From: an uncultured Roseobacter sp.
GTDB taxonomy: Bacteria > Pseudomonadota > Alphaproteobacteria > Rhodobacterales > Rhodobacteraceae
Direction: 5' to 3'
Assembly: GCF_947488185.1 (NCBI RefSeq)
Contig: NZ_CANKYM010000002.1
Location: forward strand, 806,001 to 870,000
Length of the DNA: 64,000 bases
Part shown: positions 51,163-60,207 of the stretch, one piece after another
How positions within the stretch are numbered: the stretch's first letter is position 1
How the letters are laid out: each line of letters opens with the position of its first letter
Made by a program: the position numbers and the translations under genes
Notes under the pieces: model-generated
Seen by the model: the letters and a program-made list of their open reading frames with translations, nothing else
The model's database searches: none
Told to the model about the DNA's origin: nothing

Positions 51163-52350
51163 CTATCCGAGCATGGCCTGCGCTGCACCGGGTGTCGATT
51201 TGTACGTGGAGGGCGTGACGCCCGTTTGCTTCCTGAACGCCGCGTAGAAGGAAGACCGGGAATTGAAGCCAACCTCGTAGGCAATCGCCAGAACCGTCTG
51301 TTCGCCCCGCCGGATCAGTGGCTTCGCCTCTTCGATCCGCCAGCCGTTCACATAGTCGAAAAACGACTGCCCGACCCGTTCGTTCAGGGTTTGTGAGACG
51401 TAGTTGGTGGAGGCGCCGATGTGTTGCGACAGCGTCCAGAGCGACAGGTTCGGATCGCGGTAGAGGTGGTCCTGCTCCATCGCCCGCCGCAGTTTCCGCT
51501 CGATCCGATCCGCATGCGTGTCCGCCAGGGCGCTGCGTTCGTATTTCGGATGCGGTGCCGTGGTTGCCTGATGCACCGCCTCGCGGGGGCCGTGTAGCCC
51601 GGGAGACTGCCGCAGCCCCCAGAGCATGAGGATCAGGACGATGATCATCACCATGAGCGTGTCGGTGAGACGTCCGAGAAGTGCGGCGTCATAGATGAGC
51701 CGGGATCCGAAATCCACAAAGCACAGCGCGGCATAAAACCCGAGAAACAGGGCCATGCCAATCACCCAGCGGGTTTCAAACGCCTCTGTACTGGCAAAGA
51801 GATCCCGCAACCTGGCCTTGTGCTGCATTTGCACGCGCAGGACCCAGGGCACGTAGATCAGCCATTGGCAATAGATCAGGAATTCGACGGCAACCAGTGC
51901 CAGCGCAAATGTCTTGCCCGCGCCGGACAGGGTGTCAAAGGCCGCTCCGTCGAAAATCAGGCCACGAATATCTGCGGGCAGCGTCAGGAAGCCTGCGGTG
52001 GCGATGAAGCTCAAGGCAGGCAGGGCCATGTGGAACCAGAACGCGCGTGGCGCGCAAACAGTGTCCGATCCGGTCAGCAATCTTACGTAGAATAGAAACA
52101 GCGGGGCAATGAAGAAGGTAGAGAAATAGGAAATCATCCGCAGAACATCGCGCGGGGCCTGAGGCGGGTCGGTGACGATGATTTCGAACATCACCGACAG
52201 TTCGCTGGTGGCCAGCGCCAGAAACATCAGGCCCAGCATCCCGTAGGCCGAACCATGTCGCCACTGCACAAGGCATAAGGCAAAGGCAATACACGCCGCG
52301 GAGAAACCCGTCGTCTGAAAGACGACAAAAAGCAGATTGGTGTCCAACAT
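51163..52350 (-). CDS. Membrane-bound AraC-family transcriptional regulator
   Basis: A 395-residue protein with about seven N-terminal transmembrane helices (FVVFQTTGFSAACIAFALCL, then GSAYGMLGLMFLALATSEL, and more up to about residue 240) and a C-terminal AraC DNA-binding domain with two helix-turn-helix motifs, LWTLSQHIGASTNYVSQTL and AIAYEVGFNSRSSFYAAF. The membrane part may sense an extracellular ligand or the membrane state directly. It is divergent from the alpha/beta hydrolase gene, which is a plausible target. Confidence 0.88.
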   Translation of the reverse strand: MLDTNLLFVVFQTTGFSAACIAFALCLVQWRHGSAYGMLGLMFLALATSELSVMFEIIVTDPPQAPRDVLRMISYFSTFFIAPLFLFYVRLLTGSDTVCAPRAFWFHMALPALSFIATAGFLTLPADIRGLIFDGAAFDTLSGAGKTFALALVAVEFLIYCQWLIYVPWVLRVQMQHKARLRDLFASTEAFETRWVIGMALFLGFYAALCFVDFGSRLIYDAALLGRLTDTLMVMIIVLILMLWGLRQSPGLHGPREAVHQATTAPHPKYERSALADTHADRIERKLRRAMEQDHLYRDPNLSLWTLSQHIGASTNYVSQTLNERVGQSFFDYVNGWRIEEAKPLIRRGEQTVLAIAYEVGFNSRSSFYAAFRKQTGVTPSTYKSTPGAAQAMLG

Positions 52351-52594
52351 GATCCTGTTCCCTCAGATCGGGGTGACGTTCAAAATGGGTGTTTGGATAA
52401 TTTACCCTGTCCGGTAGTTGGCTTGCCGACCCGGGTCAACTCTTGCCTTGGGCGGATGTGTCTTTCCGGGACGGTCAGGACAGAGAGGTGGTCCGATCCC
52501 ATGGGGTCAGACGATGTGGTGAGGATCCTTTGATAGGCTTTGCGCGACAGTGCGGCGGCCAGCATTTGACCGCTTTTCAAGGACAAGACCCGGT

Positions 52595-53368
52595 ATGAAA
52601 TCCAATCCGCAAGCAACCTCCTTTCCTGACGTGATTATGCTTCAAGCCACCGAGAACCCATATCCACTTTGGACGCTCCCAAGCTTTTGGCTGCACGGTG
52701 CCGGCTTGTCGGCCTCGACCTGGGATCGTTTTACCGGACCTTTGAACCGCGCCGTTACCCCGGATTTGCCGGGGCACGGTGCCGCGCCGCACGTCTATCC
52801 CGCCCGGGTTGGGCATTTTGCCGATATCCTGCAGGCGAAGGTGCCGAACGGCTGCGTTCTGATTGGCCATTCACTCGGGGGCATGGTCGCGCTTGAGCTG
52901 GCGGCGCGGGTTCCCGACCGCGTCAAAGCGCTCATCCTGATCGAAACCGTGCCCACGGTCAGAACCAGCCGCCTGCGGATTATCGGCACGGGCATCGCGA
53001 TGAAGTGTCTGCACTGCGTGCCCCCAAGGTTTTTTGGCTGGCTGTCCGCATTTGGGCAGACCGAGGAGACGGCGCGCCATCTCAAGCACCAGCTATCCCG
53101 CCACACCCGCCGCAGCATCAATGCGGCACTGGAGGCGGCCAGCCATTACGATGCCCGTCCCATTCTGCACAGGATCAATGCACCTACGTTGGTGGTCATC
53201 GGCCAGAAAAACCGCGCGACACATGGCGGTGCCCGTTTGATCGCGCAAACCATTCCAGGTGCCAGGCTGGTGTCTTTACCCGGCGGCCATATGTTGCACA
53301 CGGATAATCCGGCGCAATTGCGCCGTGCCATCGATACATTCTTGAAGGATGCTGTGCCGCTGTCATGA
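52595..53368 (+). CDS. Alpha/beta hydrolase
   Basis: A 257-residue alpha/beta hydrolase. The oxyanion region is FWLHGAGLSAS, the nucleophile S93 is in GHSLGGM, and the catalytic histidine H233 is in PGGHMLHTD. The usual catalytic acid position in the strand VVIGQKNRATH carries N207 instead of D, so the acid may come from elsewhere or the activity may be altered. The likely role is ester or lactone hydrolysis. The start at 52595 follows AAGGACAAG; ATG at 52637 is an alternative. It is divergent from the membrane AraC gene. Confidence 0.83.
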   Translation: MKSNPQATSFPDVIMLQATENPYPLWTLPSFWLHGAGLSASTWDRFTGPLNRAVTPDLPGHGAAPHVYPARVGHFADILQAKVPNGCVLIGHSLGGMVALELAARVPDRVKALILIETVPTVRTSRLRIIGTGIAMKCLHCVPPRFFGWLSAFGQTEETARHLKHQLSRHTRRSINAALEAASHYDARPILHRINAPTLVVIGQKNRATHGGARLIAQTIPGARLVSLPGGHMLHTDNPAQLRRAIDTFLKDAVPLS

Positions 53369-53417
53369 GCGACGGGCTCAACGCGCGAGAGCTCGAAAGC
53401 CAGGGCCGAATGCGTTT

Positions 53418-54623
53418 TCAGGCGTCGTCTGATGGGCCACCAACGCTGCCATTTGCCCGCATCGCAGAGATTTCCTCCGCGTTGTAACCCAGTCCGTCCA
53501 GGATCGTATCCGTGTCTGCGCCAATTCTTTTCGGTGCTACGTCTGATCCATGCGCGGTCCCGTCGAGTGCAAAAGGCAGACCGGGAAACCCCGCGGCGCC
53601 GCGCGTTGTGTAGTGGCGTTGTGCGACCGGCGGCAGGTGCACTGCATCCCCCAGCTTGCGCAGCTTTGCGCAAGGAACGCGGGCCGCCATCAGGACTTCT
53701 TCCCATGTTGACGCATCCTTGTCCTTCAGCCTTGCGGAAAGCGCCTGATCCAGCGCCTCTGCATGGCAACCGCGGGCCTCCACCGTGGCGAACCGGGGAT
53801 CGCGTAGCCAGGCTGCCCTGTCCAGCGCCTGCGCGAGGGCTGTGAATTGGGTGGGCTCATTGACGCCAAGGCTGATGTAGCCCTCCTTGCATGGAAATAC
53901 GCCGGCGGAGGGAGACCGGCTGTTGGCCGCGTTCCCACGCGGAGATGGCTCCACGCCCGTCAGCATGTGGTCGGTGACCGTTGAACTCATCAAGGTGAAG
54001 GCCGTTTCCAACATCGAGACATCAACAAAGCTGCCTGTTCCACTGGCGGCACGGGTCATCAGGGCGGACATGACACCCAACGCACCGGCGAGCCCCGTGG
54101 CATAGTCAATGACCGGGGCGCCGGTCCGCATTGGCCCGCTGTCTTGGGTCCCGGTCAGGGCCATCAATCCGCTGATCGCCTGAATGTTCACATCATAGGC
54201 CGGTGCGTCGGACATGTCGTTTCCCCGTCCATAACCCGTCATGGCACAGTGAACGAGACGCGGATTGAGGGCGCGGGTATCGCTTTCGGTCAGGCGCAGC
54301 CGTTTCAATGTCTCAAGCCGGTGGTTCTCCACCAGCACGTCGGCAGAGGCGAGCAGACGGTGGAAGACGGCGCGTCCGGTGTCAGTGCCGAGATCAACGG
54401 CAAGGCACTGCTTGCCGGCTGCCTGGGTCAGATAGGCGGTGCTCATGCCCTCCGCTGCGCGACCTCGGTCCGTGCCGCCACGATGGCGGATTGCATCCCC
54501 CCGGCCAGGGCGTTCTACCTTGATCACCTCCGCGCCCAACAGGCCGAGGTAGTAGGCGCAGGCGGGCCCCGCGAGAACATGGGTCCAGTCGATGACGCGA
54601 ATGCCTTGCAGCGGTGCTGCCAT
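53418..54623 (-). CDS. CaiB/BaiF-family CoA-transferase
   Basis: A 401-residue class III CoA-transferase. It has VIDWTHVLAGPACAYYLGLL and GAEVIKVERPGRGD at the N-terminus and the probable catalytic aspartate D144 in DAPAYDVNIQAISG. It moves CoA between carboxylic acids, activating an imported acid without ATP. The ATG at 54623 overlaps the end of the upstream tctA-like gene (TGATG), so it is translated with that transporter. The substrate is therefore likely the imported acid, but it cannot be named. Confidence 0.9.
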   Translation of the reverse strand: MAAPLQGIRVIDWTHVLAGPACAYYLGLLGAEVIKVERPGRGDAIRHRGGTDRGRAAEGMSTAYLTQAAGKQCLAVDLGTDTGRAVFHRLLASADVLVENHRLETLKRLRLTESDTRALNPRLVHCAMTGYGRGNDMSDAPAYDVNIQAISGLMALTGTQDSGPMRTGAPVIDYATGLAGALGVMSALMTRAASGTGSFVDVSMLETAFTLMSSTVTDHMLTGVEPSPRGNAANSRSPSAGVFPCKEGYISLGVNEPTQFTALAQALDRAAWLRDPRFATVEARGCHAEALDQALSARLKDKDASTWEEVLMAARVPCAKLRKLGDAVHLPPVAQRHYTTRGAAGFPGLPFALDGTAHGSDVAPKRIGADTDTILDGLGYNAEEISAMRANGSVGGPSDDA

Positions 54624-56152
54624 CACGTATCTCCCATGGCAGGTACGCGCGCCTGACGTCTCAGGCTGCGGACACGCGCGATCAAGGCGGTAACGCCGAT
54701 CAGCAGGAAAGCAAGGGCAATGGGCCGCGTGATGAAAATCATCATACCGTCATCGCTGAGCAGCAATGCCTGTCGGAACGTCTCTTCTGCTCCTCCGGCG
54801 AGCACGAAGGAAATGACAAAGGCAGCGGGATTGAAATCCAGCTTGCGCATGGCCCAACCGGTAAAGCCTGCTGCCACCATAACGTAGACATCGAACAGAT
54901 TGCCACGTGCCGTATAGGCAGCAATGAAGGACGTCAGGAAGATGACCGGATACAACACGGCGGTGGGAATGCGGACAATGAAACGGCCCAGGAACGCCGC
55001 GCCGAAATAGCCGATCACCCCGTACATCACGATCCCGATCAACCCACAGGCAAAAAGTGCATAGACCAGATCACGCGAGGTCAGAAAGAGGGTGGGGCCG
55101 ATCTGGATGCCGTGGATCAGGAACACTCCGATAAGTATGGCACCGATGGTCGACCCCGGAATGCCGAGGGTCAGCAGCGGCGCCATCGACGGCCCGCTGA
55201 CCGCATTGTTCGCCGCCTCTGGTGCGGCGACCCCTTCGAGCGCGCCCTGTCCCCAGGCTGCAGAATTATGCGCGCGCCGCTTCCCTTCGCCATAGGCGAC
55301 AAAGGCCGCGATGGCTGATCCAAGCCCTGGCAACATGCCAATGAAAGCGCCGATAAAGGACGACCGGATCACATGCGGCAGGCAGGGTTTGTATTCAGCC
55401 CAACGCAACCCGTTGCGCGTGGTATCTCCGGTGTCAGGCACCATCTGGGTGCGGGTGTGTCTGGTCTGGATCTGGTCAAAGACCTCGCCCAGCACAAAAA
55501 TCCCGATCATGAGCGGCACGAGGCTGATGCCATTGGTCAGATCGAAACTGCCGAATGTGAAGCGTTCTGTCGAACTGATGGGATCAAGACCGATCATACT
55601 CACAAGCACACCCAATGCGGCAGACGCAAGCCCCCGGGTGACCGATTTGCCAATCACCGATCCGATCACGATGAAGGCCGCAAAGTAGACGGCAAAAAGC
55701 TCCGGTGGGCCCAGTTTGAGAGCAATGGCCGCAATCCACGCCACGCCCAGAATAAGCAGGACCTCTCCGATGAAATCGCCGATCACGGAGGACAGCGTGG
55801 CAACTTTCATCGCCTTTCCGGCCTTGCCCTCTTGCGCCAGCGGATAACCGTCGAGTTGCGTTGCTGCTGAGGCCGCTGTCCCCGGTGTGTTAAAGAGGAT
55901 CGCCGCGATTGACCCGCCGTACCGCCCCGATTTGCCGATCACATAGAGAAAGGCGAGCGCGGGCAAGGGCTCCATGTAGAAGGTCAGCGGCAGCAGCATC
56001 GCAATGGCGGCCGAGGCCGTCAGCCCTGGTATCGCCCCGACAATCATGCCCACGATGGCTGCCAGAAACACCCAGCCCATCAGCACGGGATCGCTCAGGA
56101 CCGTGGCAAGACCTGTGAAAATCTCCACCGGATCAATACCCTCCCACCACAT
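54623..56152 (-). CDS. Tripartite tricarboxylate transporter large permease (TctA family)
   Basis: A 509-residue permease with about 11-12 transmembrane helices. It has GAIPGLTASAAIAMLLPLTF near the N-terminus, YGGSIAAILFNTPGTAASAA, and GIPGSTIGAILIGVFLIHGI, all typical of TctA. It works with the small permease and the periplasmic binding protein to import a carboxylic acid by ion coupling. Its start overlaps the end of the tctB-like gene by 20 bases and its end overlaps the CoA-transferase start. The substrate is not known. Confidence 0.92.
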   Translation of the reverse strand: MWWEGIDPVEIFTGLATVLSDPVLMGWVFLAAIVGMIVGAIPGLTASAAIAMLLPLTFYMEPLPALAFLYVIGKSGRYGGSIAAILFNTPGTAASAATQLDGYPLAQEGKAGKAMKVATLSSVIGDFIGEVLLILGVAWIAAIALKLGPPELFAVYFAAFIVIGSVIGKSVTRGLASAALGVLVSMIGLDPISSTERFTFGSFDLTNGISLVPLMIGIFVLGEVFDQIQTRHTRTQMVPDTGDTTRNGLRWAEYKPCLPHVIRSSFIGAFIGMLPGLGSAIAAFVAYGEGKRRAHNSAAWGQGALEGVAAPEAANNAVSGPSMAPLLTLGIPGSTIGAILIGVFLIHGIQIGPTLFLTSRDLVYALFACGLIGIVMYGVIGYFGAAFLGRFIVRIPTAVLYPVIFLTSFIAAYTARGNLFDVYVMVAAGFTGWAMRKLDFNPAAFVISFVLAGGAEETFRQALLLSDDGMMIFITRPIALAFLLIGVTALIARVRSLRRQARVPAMGDT

Positions 56153-56603
56153 CGAGAAGGTCGAACCAGCGTCCTAACGGTGGGAACACTCCGAGCATTT
56201 CAAAGAAAATCATGTGATACGCTGCCGGACACATGAACGCAGCGGCCAGTAGTCCAACCGGATTGCGGATTCCAAAAATCCAAAGCGCCGCGGGGGCGGC
56301 GACGGCTGTGCTGATCAAATAGCCAAACCGTGACATCAGCCAGACATAGCAAAGAGCGAGCACAAGCAAGGCGGCAATGTGGGTTAGGTGGCGGTGTTCG
56401 GGTCGCGGTGGTTTCTGCCCGCTCTGAAGTTCCACGATCCCCAAAAGGATCAGTACGCCGGACGCGCACAGCGGGAAGAGTCGCGCGCCCCAGCGGCCAT
56501 ATTGATCAAGGGCGATGCCCATGCTGGCGGCTGTTGCACCGATCCCCAGAAGGATCAGTGCGATGCCAACGGTGCGCGGGGCAGGCGAACTTCCCGGAGC
56601 CAT
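56133..56603 (-). CDS. Tripartite tricarboxylate transporter small permease (TctB family)
   Basis: A 156-residue protein with four predicted transmembrane helices (TVGIALILLGIGATAASMGI, FPLCASGVLILLGIVELQ, LVLALCYVWLMS and a C-terminal hydrophobic pair), the usual TctB layout. It overlaps the tctA-like start by 20 bases and starts four bases after the binding-protein stop, giving the order binding protein-TctB-TctA-CoA-transferase. Confidence 0.85.
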   Translation of the reverse strand: MAPGSSPAPRTVGIALILLGIGATAASMGIALDQYGRWGARLFPLCASGVLILLGIVELQSGQKPPRPEHRHLTHIAALLVLALCYVWLMSRFGYLISTAVAAPAALWIFGIRNPVGLLAAAFMCPAAYHMIFFEMLGVFPPLGRWFDLLDVVGGY

Positions 56604-56607
56604 GGCC

Positions 56608-57570
56608 TTATCCCTGAGATTTCAGCGCGTCGATGAGCGGTTGTGTGTCCCGCTGCATTGCGCGCAGGCGGGCCTCGGTGTCGGTACCATTCAAAAAAGC
56701 CGGTACGTTGCCGCGCTCGCGCATCAGGTCGGCAAATTGCTGGGTTTCGGTGATGACTTTCAAAGCCGCCTCCATACCAGCAACAATCTCCGGATCCGTG
56801 CCCTTGGGGGCAAAAAACACGATGGGTGAAGAGACGGCGACATAGTCAAAGCCGAGTTCGGCCAGTGTCGGTACGTCATCGCGGATGGCATCGCGCTCCG
56901 GCGCGACCAGCCCCAGTACCCGCAGCTCGTTTTCGAACCCCGCTGCCTGCTGAATGCCGACGAAGGCGAAATCGACCTGTTCGCCGATGACCGCCGCGCG
57001 GGTTGGACCGCCGCCCTTGAACGGGACATCCTGCGCTTCCAGCCCGTTGCGATTGAGGAAACTCTGCCCGGCCACCTGGTGAAACCCGCCACGCCCGTTG
57101 TGCGCCCATCGCAACGTGCCCGGAGCCGCCTGCGCCGCGTCGACCAAATCCTGAACGCTCTGGAACGGGCTGGCTGCGGGCACAATCACCGCGGGTGTCA
57201 GGTTGCCAATCTGGGCGATGATCTCGAAACTGTCAAAGGGTGTCACCTCGGTGTCACGCAGCATGGATGTCAGCAGGAAGGAGCCTGCCGAGGTCACCAT
57301 GACGGTATTGCCATCGGGCCGGGCAGCCGCTGCTTCGGTCGCACCGGTGATTCCGGAGGAGCCGGGCTTGTTCACGATGACGAGGGGCACGGGCAAAATA
57401 CCGTCAGCAGAAGCCGCCGCAGCGCGTGCCAGCGCATCTGTCCCACCGCCTGCCGAGTAAGGCAGAATAGCATTGATCGGGCGTCGTGGTGCCCATTCAG
57501 CGGCAACGGCACCTGCTGATAACAACATGGTGGCTGACGCTCCTGTCTTCATGAAATCTCGTCTTCGCAT
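56608..57570 (-). CDS. Tripartite tricarboxylate transporter substrate-binding protein (TctC family)
   Basis: A 320-residue periplasmic binding protein. The N-terminus MRRRDFMKTGASATMLLSAG carries a Tat-type signal. The mature protein begins WAPRRPINAILPYSAGGGTD, which is the TctC pattern, and contains GSSGITGATEAAAARPDGNT and FAPKGTDPEIVAGMEAAL. It captures a carboxylic acid for the TctAB permease. It is the first gene of the operon and divergent from a LysR regulator. The start at 57570 has TGGGAGGACG. Confidence 0.9.
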   Translation of the reverse strand: MRRRDFMKTGASATMLLSAGAVAAEWAPRRPINAILPYSAGGGTDALARAAAASADGILPVPLVIVNKPGSSGITGATEAAAARPDGNTVMVTSAGSFLLTSMLRDTEVTPFDSFEIIAQIGNLTPAVIVPAASPFQSVQDLVDAAQAAPGTLRWAHNGRGGFHQVAGQSFLNRNGLEAQDVPFKGGGPTRAAVIGEQVDFAFVGIQQAAGFENELRVLGLVAPERDAIRDDVPTLAELGFDYVAVSSPIVFFAPKGTDPEIVAGMEAALKVITETQQFADLMRERGNVPAFLNGTDTEARLRAMQRDTQPLIDALKSQG

Positions 57571-57590
57571 TTCGTCCTCCCAATGGTCGA

Positions 57591-57673
57591 GGCGCCAATG
57601 GTGCGCCTTCTTGATCCTTCACTGGACCTTAACGCCGAATATGTCGTAGAAAAAATGCAATTATTGAATGCAT
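57591..57673. promoter_or_regulatory. LysR/TctC divergent control region with dyads
   Basis: Two dyads are visible: GGCGC/GCGCC arms at 57591-57607 and ATGCA/TGCAT arms at 57655-57673. The second lies just before the LysR start and has the interrupted form expected for a LysR box. Both transcripts probably start here. Confidence 0.45.
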
Positions 57674-57692
57674 ACTTCGAAAGATTAGAATT

Positions 57693-58610
57693 ATGAACCT
57701 GCGTGCATTGAGAGTTTTTGCCTTCGTCATGGAGGAAGGCACCCTTGCGCGCGCTGCAGAGAGGATGAACCTGAGCCAATCTGCGGCAAGTCGCCAGCTC
57801 ACGCTGTTGGAGCAGGACTTCGACGTCAGTTTCTTTCAAAGGGACAAGAAACGATTGAGCCCAACCTTGGAAGCGGAACGGTTTTATCCGGAGGCGTTGC
57901 GCATCCTCTCTCAGATCGATGCACTGCCGGAGTTTGTACGGCACATCGGGTCTGACCGTCCTGAACCGCTGCGTATTGTGGCGCAATCGCGCATCGTGAA
58001 CGGGTTGGTCTTGCCGGCCATTGCCCGATTTGTTGACAGCCTGCCGGGGCAGCCGGTCAAGTTGGAGATTCACCGACGGCGTGACCTGGGCAGGCGCATC
58101 ATGAATGATCGTTACGATGTTGGCGTTTCCGCACTGCCCTTGCCTGTCGAGCAACTTCGGGCGCACCGTCTCGGCGCTGCTGCTTTGAAGGTGGCCGTCG
58201 CGCGGGATCATCCGTTGGCGCGGAAAAAAGCCCTGACCGCCTCGGATATTGCCGACGTTCCATACATCGCATTGGACGACACCACGGTGATCAGGCGGAT
58301 CGTGGATCGAGAGTTGGCGGCGCAGGGGATTTCCATACAGGTGGCGCATGAGGTGTCCCTTGGGGCAGCGGCGTACAGGCTTGTGCACCGAGGGCTGGGT
58401 TTCACCTTCGCGGATCCGGTTGCACTGGATCCGGAGTTGTCAGGTGACGTGGCGCTCATTGATTGGAACCCGCGCATGGAGGTCGAATTCGGCTACTTTC
58501 TGCCAAAATCGGACGTGCGGGCCGAGGCAAAGGACGCGTTCTGCGAGGCGCTGGAAGCCGTTTTTCAGGAAGGAAGGCAAGGGGCCCGGCCTCTGCAGGC
58601 GGAGGCGTGA
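57693..58610 (+). CDS. LysR-family transcriptional regulator
   Basis: A 305-residue LysR-type regulator. The N-terminal winged helix is MNLRALRVFAFVMEEGTLAR, then AAERMNLSQSAASRQLTLLE (about residues 1-60). The effector domain contains LRIVAQSRIVNGLVLPAIAR and LEIHRRRDLGRRIMNDRYDV. It is divergent from the first TTT/CoA-transferase operon and ends 95 bases before the convergent acyl-CoA ligase gene. It is therefore a candidate regulator for the TTT operon and perhaps for the second one. The ATG at 57693 has a weak ribosome binding site. Confidence 0.9.
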   Translation: MNLRALRVFAFVMEEGTLARAAERMNLSQSAASRQLTLLEQDFDVSFFQRDKKRLSPTLEAERFYPEALRILSQIDALPEFVRHIGSDRPEPLRIVAQSRIVNGLVLPAIARFVDSLPGQPVKLEIHRRRDLGRRIMNDRYDVGVSALPLPVEQLRAHRLGAAALKVAVARDHPLARKKALTASDIADVPYIALDDTTVIRRIVDRELAAQGISIQVAHEVSLGAAAYRLVHRGLGFTFADPVALDPELSGDVALIDWNPRMEVEFGYFLPKSDVRAEAKDAFCEALEAVFQEGRQGARPLQAEA

Positions 58611-58704
58611 AGACAATTGCTTCGGTGACAATTCGAAGAGTGGCACAGCCGTGTGCGAATGATCTTCGGTGCGCGGGGGTGTCACCATGCCCTCCCGACG
58701 GCTC

Positions 58705-60207
58705 TCAAACAGCGTCGATAGGAATGAGATCGGCCAGCTTCAGGCGTTGAATTTTGCCGGAAGGGCCTTTGGGCAGCTCTGCAAGGACATGAATGACCTC
58801 GGGAGATTTGAACCCACCAAGCCGCCGGGTGCAGAGGTCGATCAGGTCCTGAGCCGACAGTTTTGTACCGGATTTGAGCGCCACGGCGGCTTCGACCGTT
58901 TCGCCGTAACGTTTGCAGGGCCGCGCGAAGGCGGCGGCTTCGACCACATCCGCGTGGGTGTAGAGCACCTCGTCGATCTCGCGCGGCGCGATGTTTTCGC
59001 CACCCTTGATGATCAATTCTTTCAGTCGACCCGTCACAAAGACATATCCATCTGCATCAATGCGACCCAGATCCCCGGTTCTGAGCCAGTCATCTGCAAA
59101 ACTCGCGGCTGTTGCCTCGGGGTTGAAAAGATATTCCCGCATCACGTTGGGGCCGCGAATGGCGATCTCGCCTTCCTGGCCGGTTGGCGCTTCGGTCAGG
59201 TCAGGCAGCAGGATGCGGACCTCATTGCCGTAAGGGACACCGGGGGAGCCGATTTTACGCATGCCGGGGGGCAGGGGGTTCGACAGGATTTGGGCGGCGG
59301 TTTCAGTCAGCCCCATCGTCTCCACGATTGGCACACCAAAGCGGGACTCGAAAGCCGACTGGGTCTCCACCGCCAGAGCCGAGGAGGCCGAACGCCCAAA
59401 GCGCACCCGGTCGCAGACTGCGGGGCCGGGGCTTGCCGCGCCGTGCAGTAAATGGCTGATGATTGTCGGGACAACCGAAAACCACGTGACCGCGCCCTGA
59501 TCCGCCTGATCCCAGAAGTTGCGGGACGAAAACCGCGAGACCATGGCCAGCGATCCGCCCGACACCAGTGCGCCCATCACGGTGACGCACAGCCCGTTGA
59601 TGTGGTAGATCGGCAGCACGCAAAAACCGCGATCCTGTGCGGTCAACTCATGCGCCATGGCGGTGGTCCAGCCCCCGGCCAGAAGGCTGCTGTGGCTGTG
59701 CACGACGCCTTTGGGTTTGCCCGTCGTGCCGGAGGTGTACATCAGCAGCGCGTGATCTTCTCCGCACAGATCAGGTAAATCCGCGCGGCCTTCCAGCGCA
59801 TTCGGCTTCAGCAGTGTCATGCCCTGCGGCGCGACCGCCTCATAAGTGCTGATCTGGCTCTCATGCACGAAGGCATAGCGCGCTTGTGAATGCTCAAGCG
59901 CGTAGGCAATGGCGTCTGGCCCAGCAGCGAGATTGATCATCGTCGCGCGAAACCCGCCATAAAGCGCGGCATAGAGCGCGTCTATACCCGCGCGTCCGTT
60001 GGGGTGAATGATCGCCACGCTTTCGCCCTTGGTAAGGCCGAGGTCGTACATCCCGCGCGACATGCGCTCCGCCGTGGCGCGCAGCGCTGCCCAGGTCAGG
60101 GTTTCGCCGGTTTCAGGGAAGACAATTGCCGTCCCGCCATCCTTTGCGCGCGCGGTCAGCCAATCGCGGATGGTGCCGCGCGGGGGATGATCCGGGGTGA
60201 AGATCAT
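58705..60207 (-). CDS. AMP-forming acyl-CoA ligase, sulfoacetate-CoA ligase (SauT)-like
   Basis: A 500-residue adenylate-forming enzyme. The P-loop LLMYTSGTTGKPKG is at 154-167, ETMGLTETA and GDLGRIDADG are present, and the acyl-AMP lysine is K485 in PSGKIQRL. It makes an acyl-CoA from an acid, CoA and ATP. The pairing with an acylating aldehyde dehydrogenase and a carboxylate importer resembles the SauT-SauS pair of Cupriavidus, where sulfoacetate is activated and then reduced. That substrate is inference. It overlaps the dehydrogenase gene by four bases. Confidence 0.82.
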   Translation of the reverse strand: MIFTPDHPPRGTIRDWLTARAKDGGTAIVFPETGETLTWAALRATAERMSRGMYDLGLTKGESVAIIHPNGRAGIDALYAALYGGFRATMINLAAGPDAIAYALEHSQARYAFVHESQISTYEAVAPQGMTLLKPNALEGRADLPDLCGEDHALLMYTSGTTGKPKGVVHSHSSLLAGGWTTAMAHELTAQDRGFCVLPIYHINGLCVTVMGALVSGGSLAMVSRFSSRNFWDQADQGAVTWFSVVPTIISHLLHGAASPGPAVCDRVRFGRSASSALAVETQSAFESRFGVPIVETMGLTETAAQILSNPLPPGMRKIGSPGVPYGNEVRILLPDLTEAPTGQEGEIAIRGPNVMREYLFNPEATAASFADDWLRTGDLGRIDADGYVFVTGRLKELIIKGGENIAPREIDEVLYTHADVVEAAAFARPCKRYGETVEAAVALKSGTKLSAQDLIDLCTRRLGGFKSPEVIHVLAELPKGPSGKIQRLKLADLIPIDAV

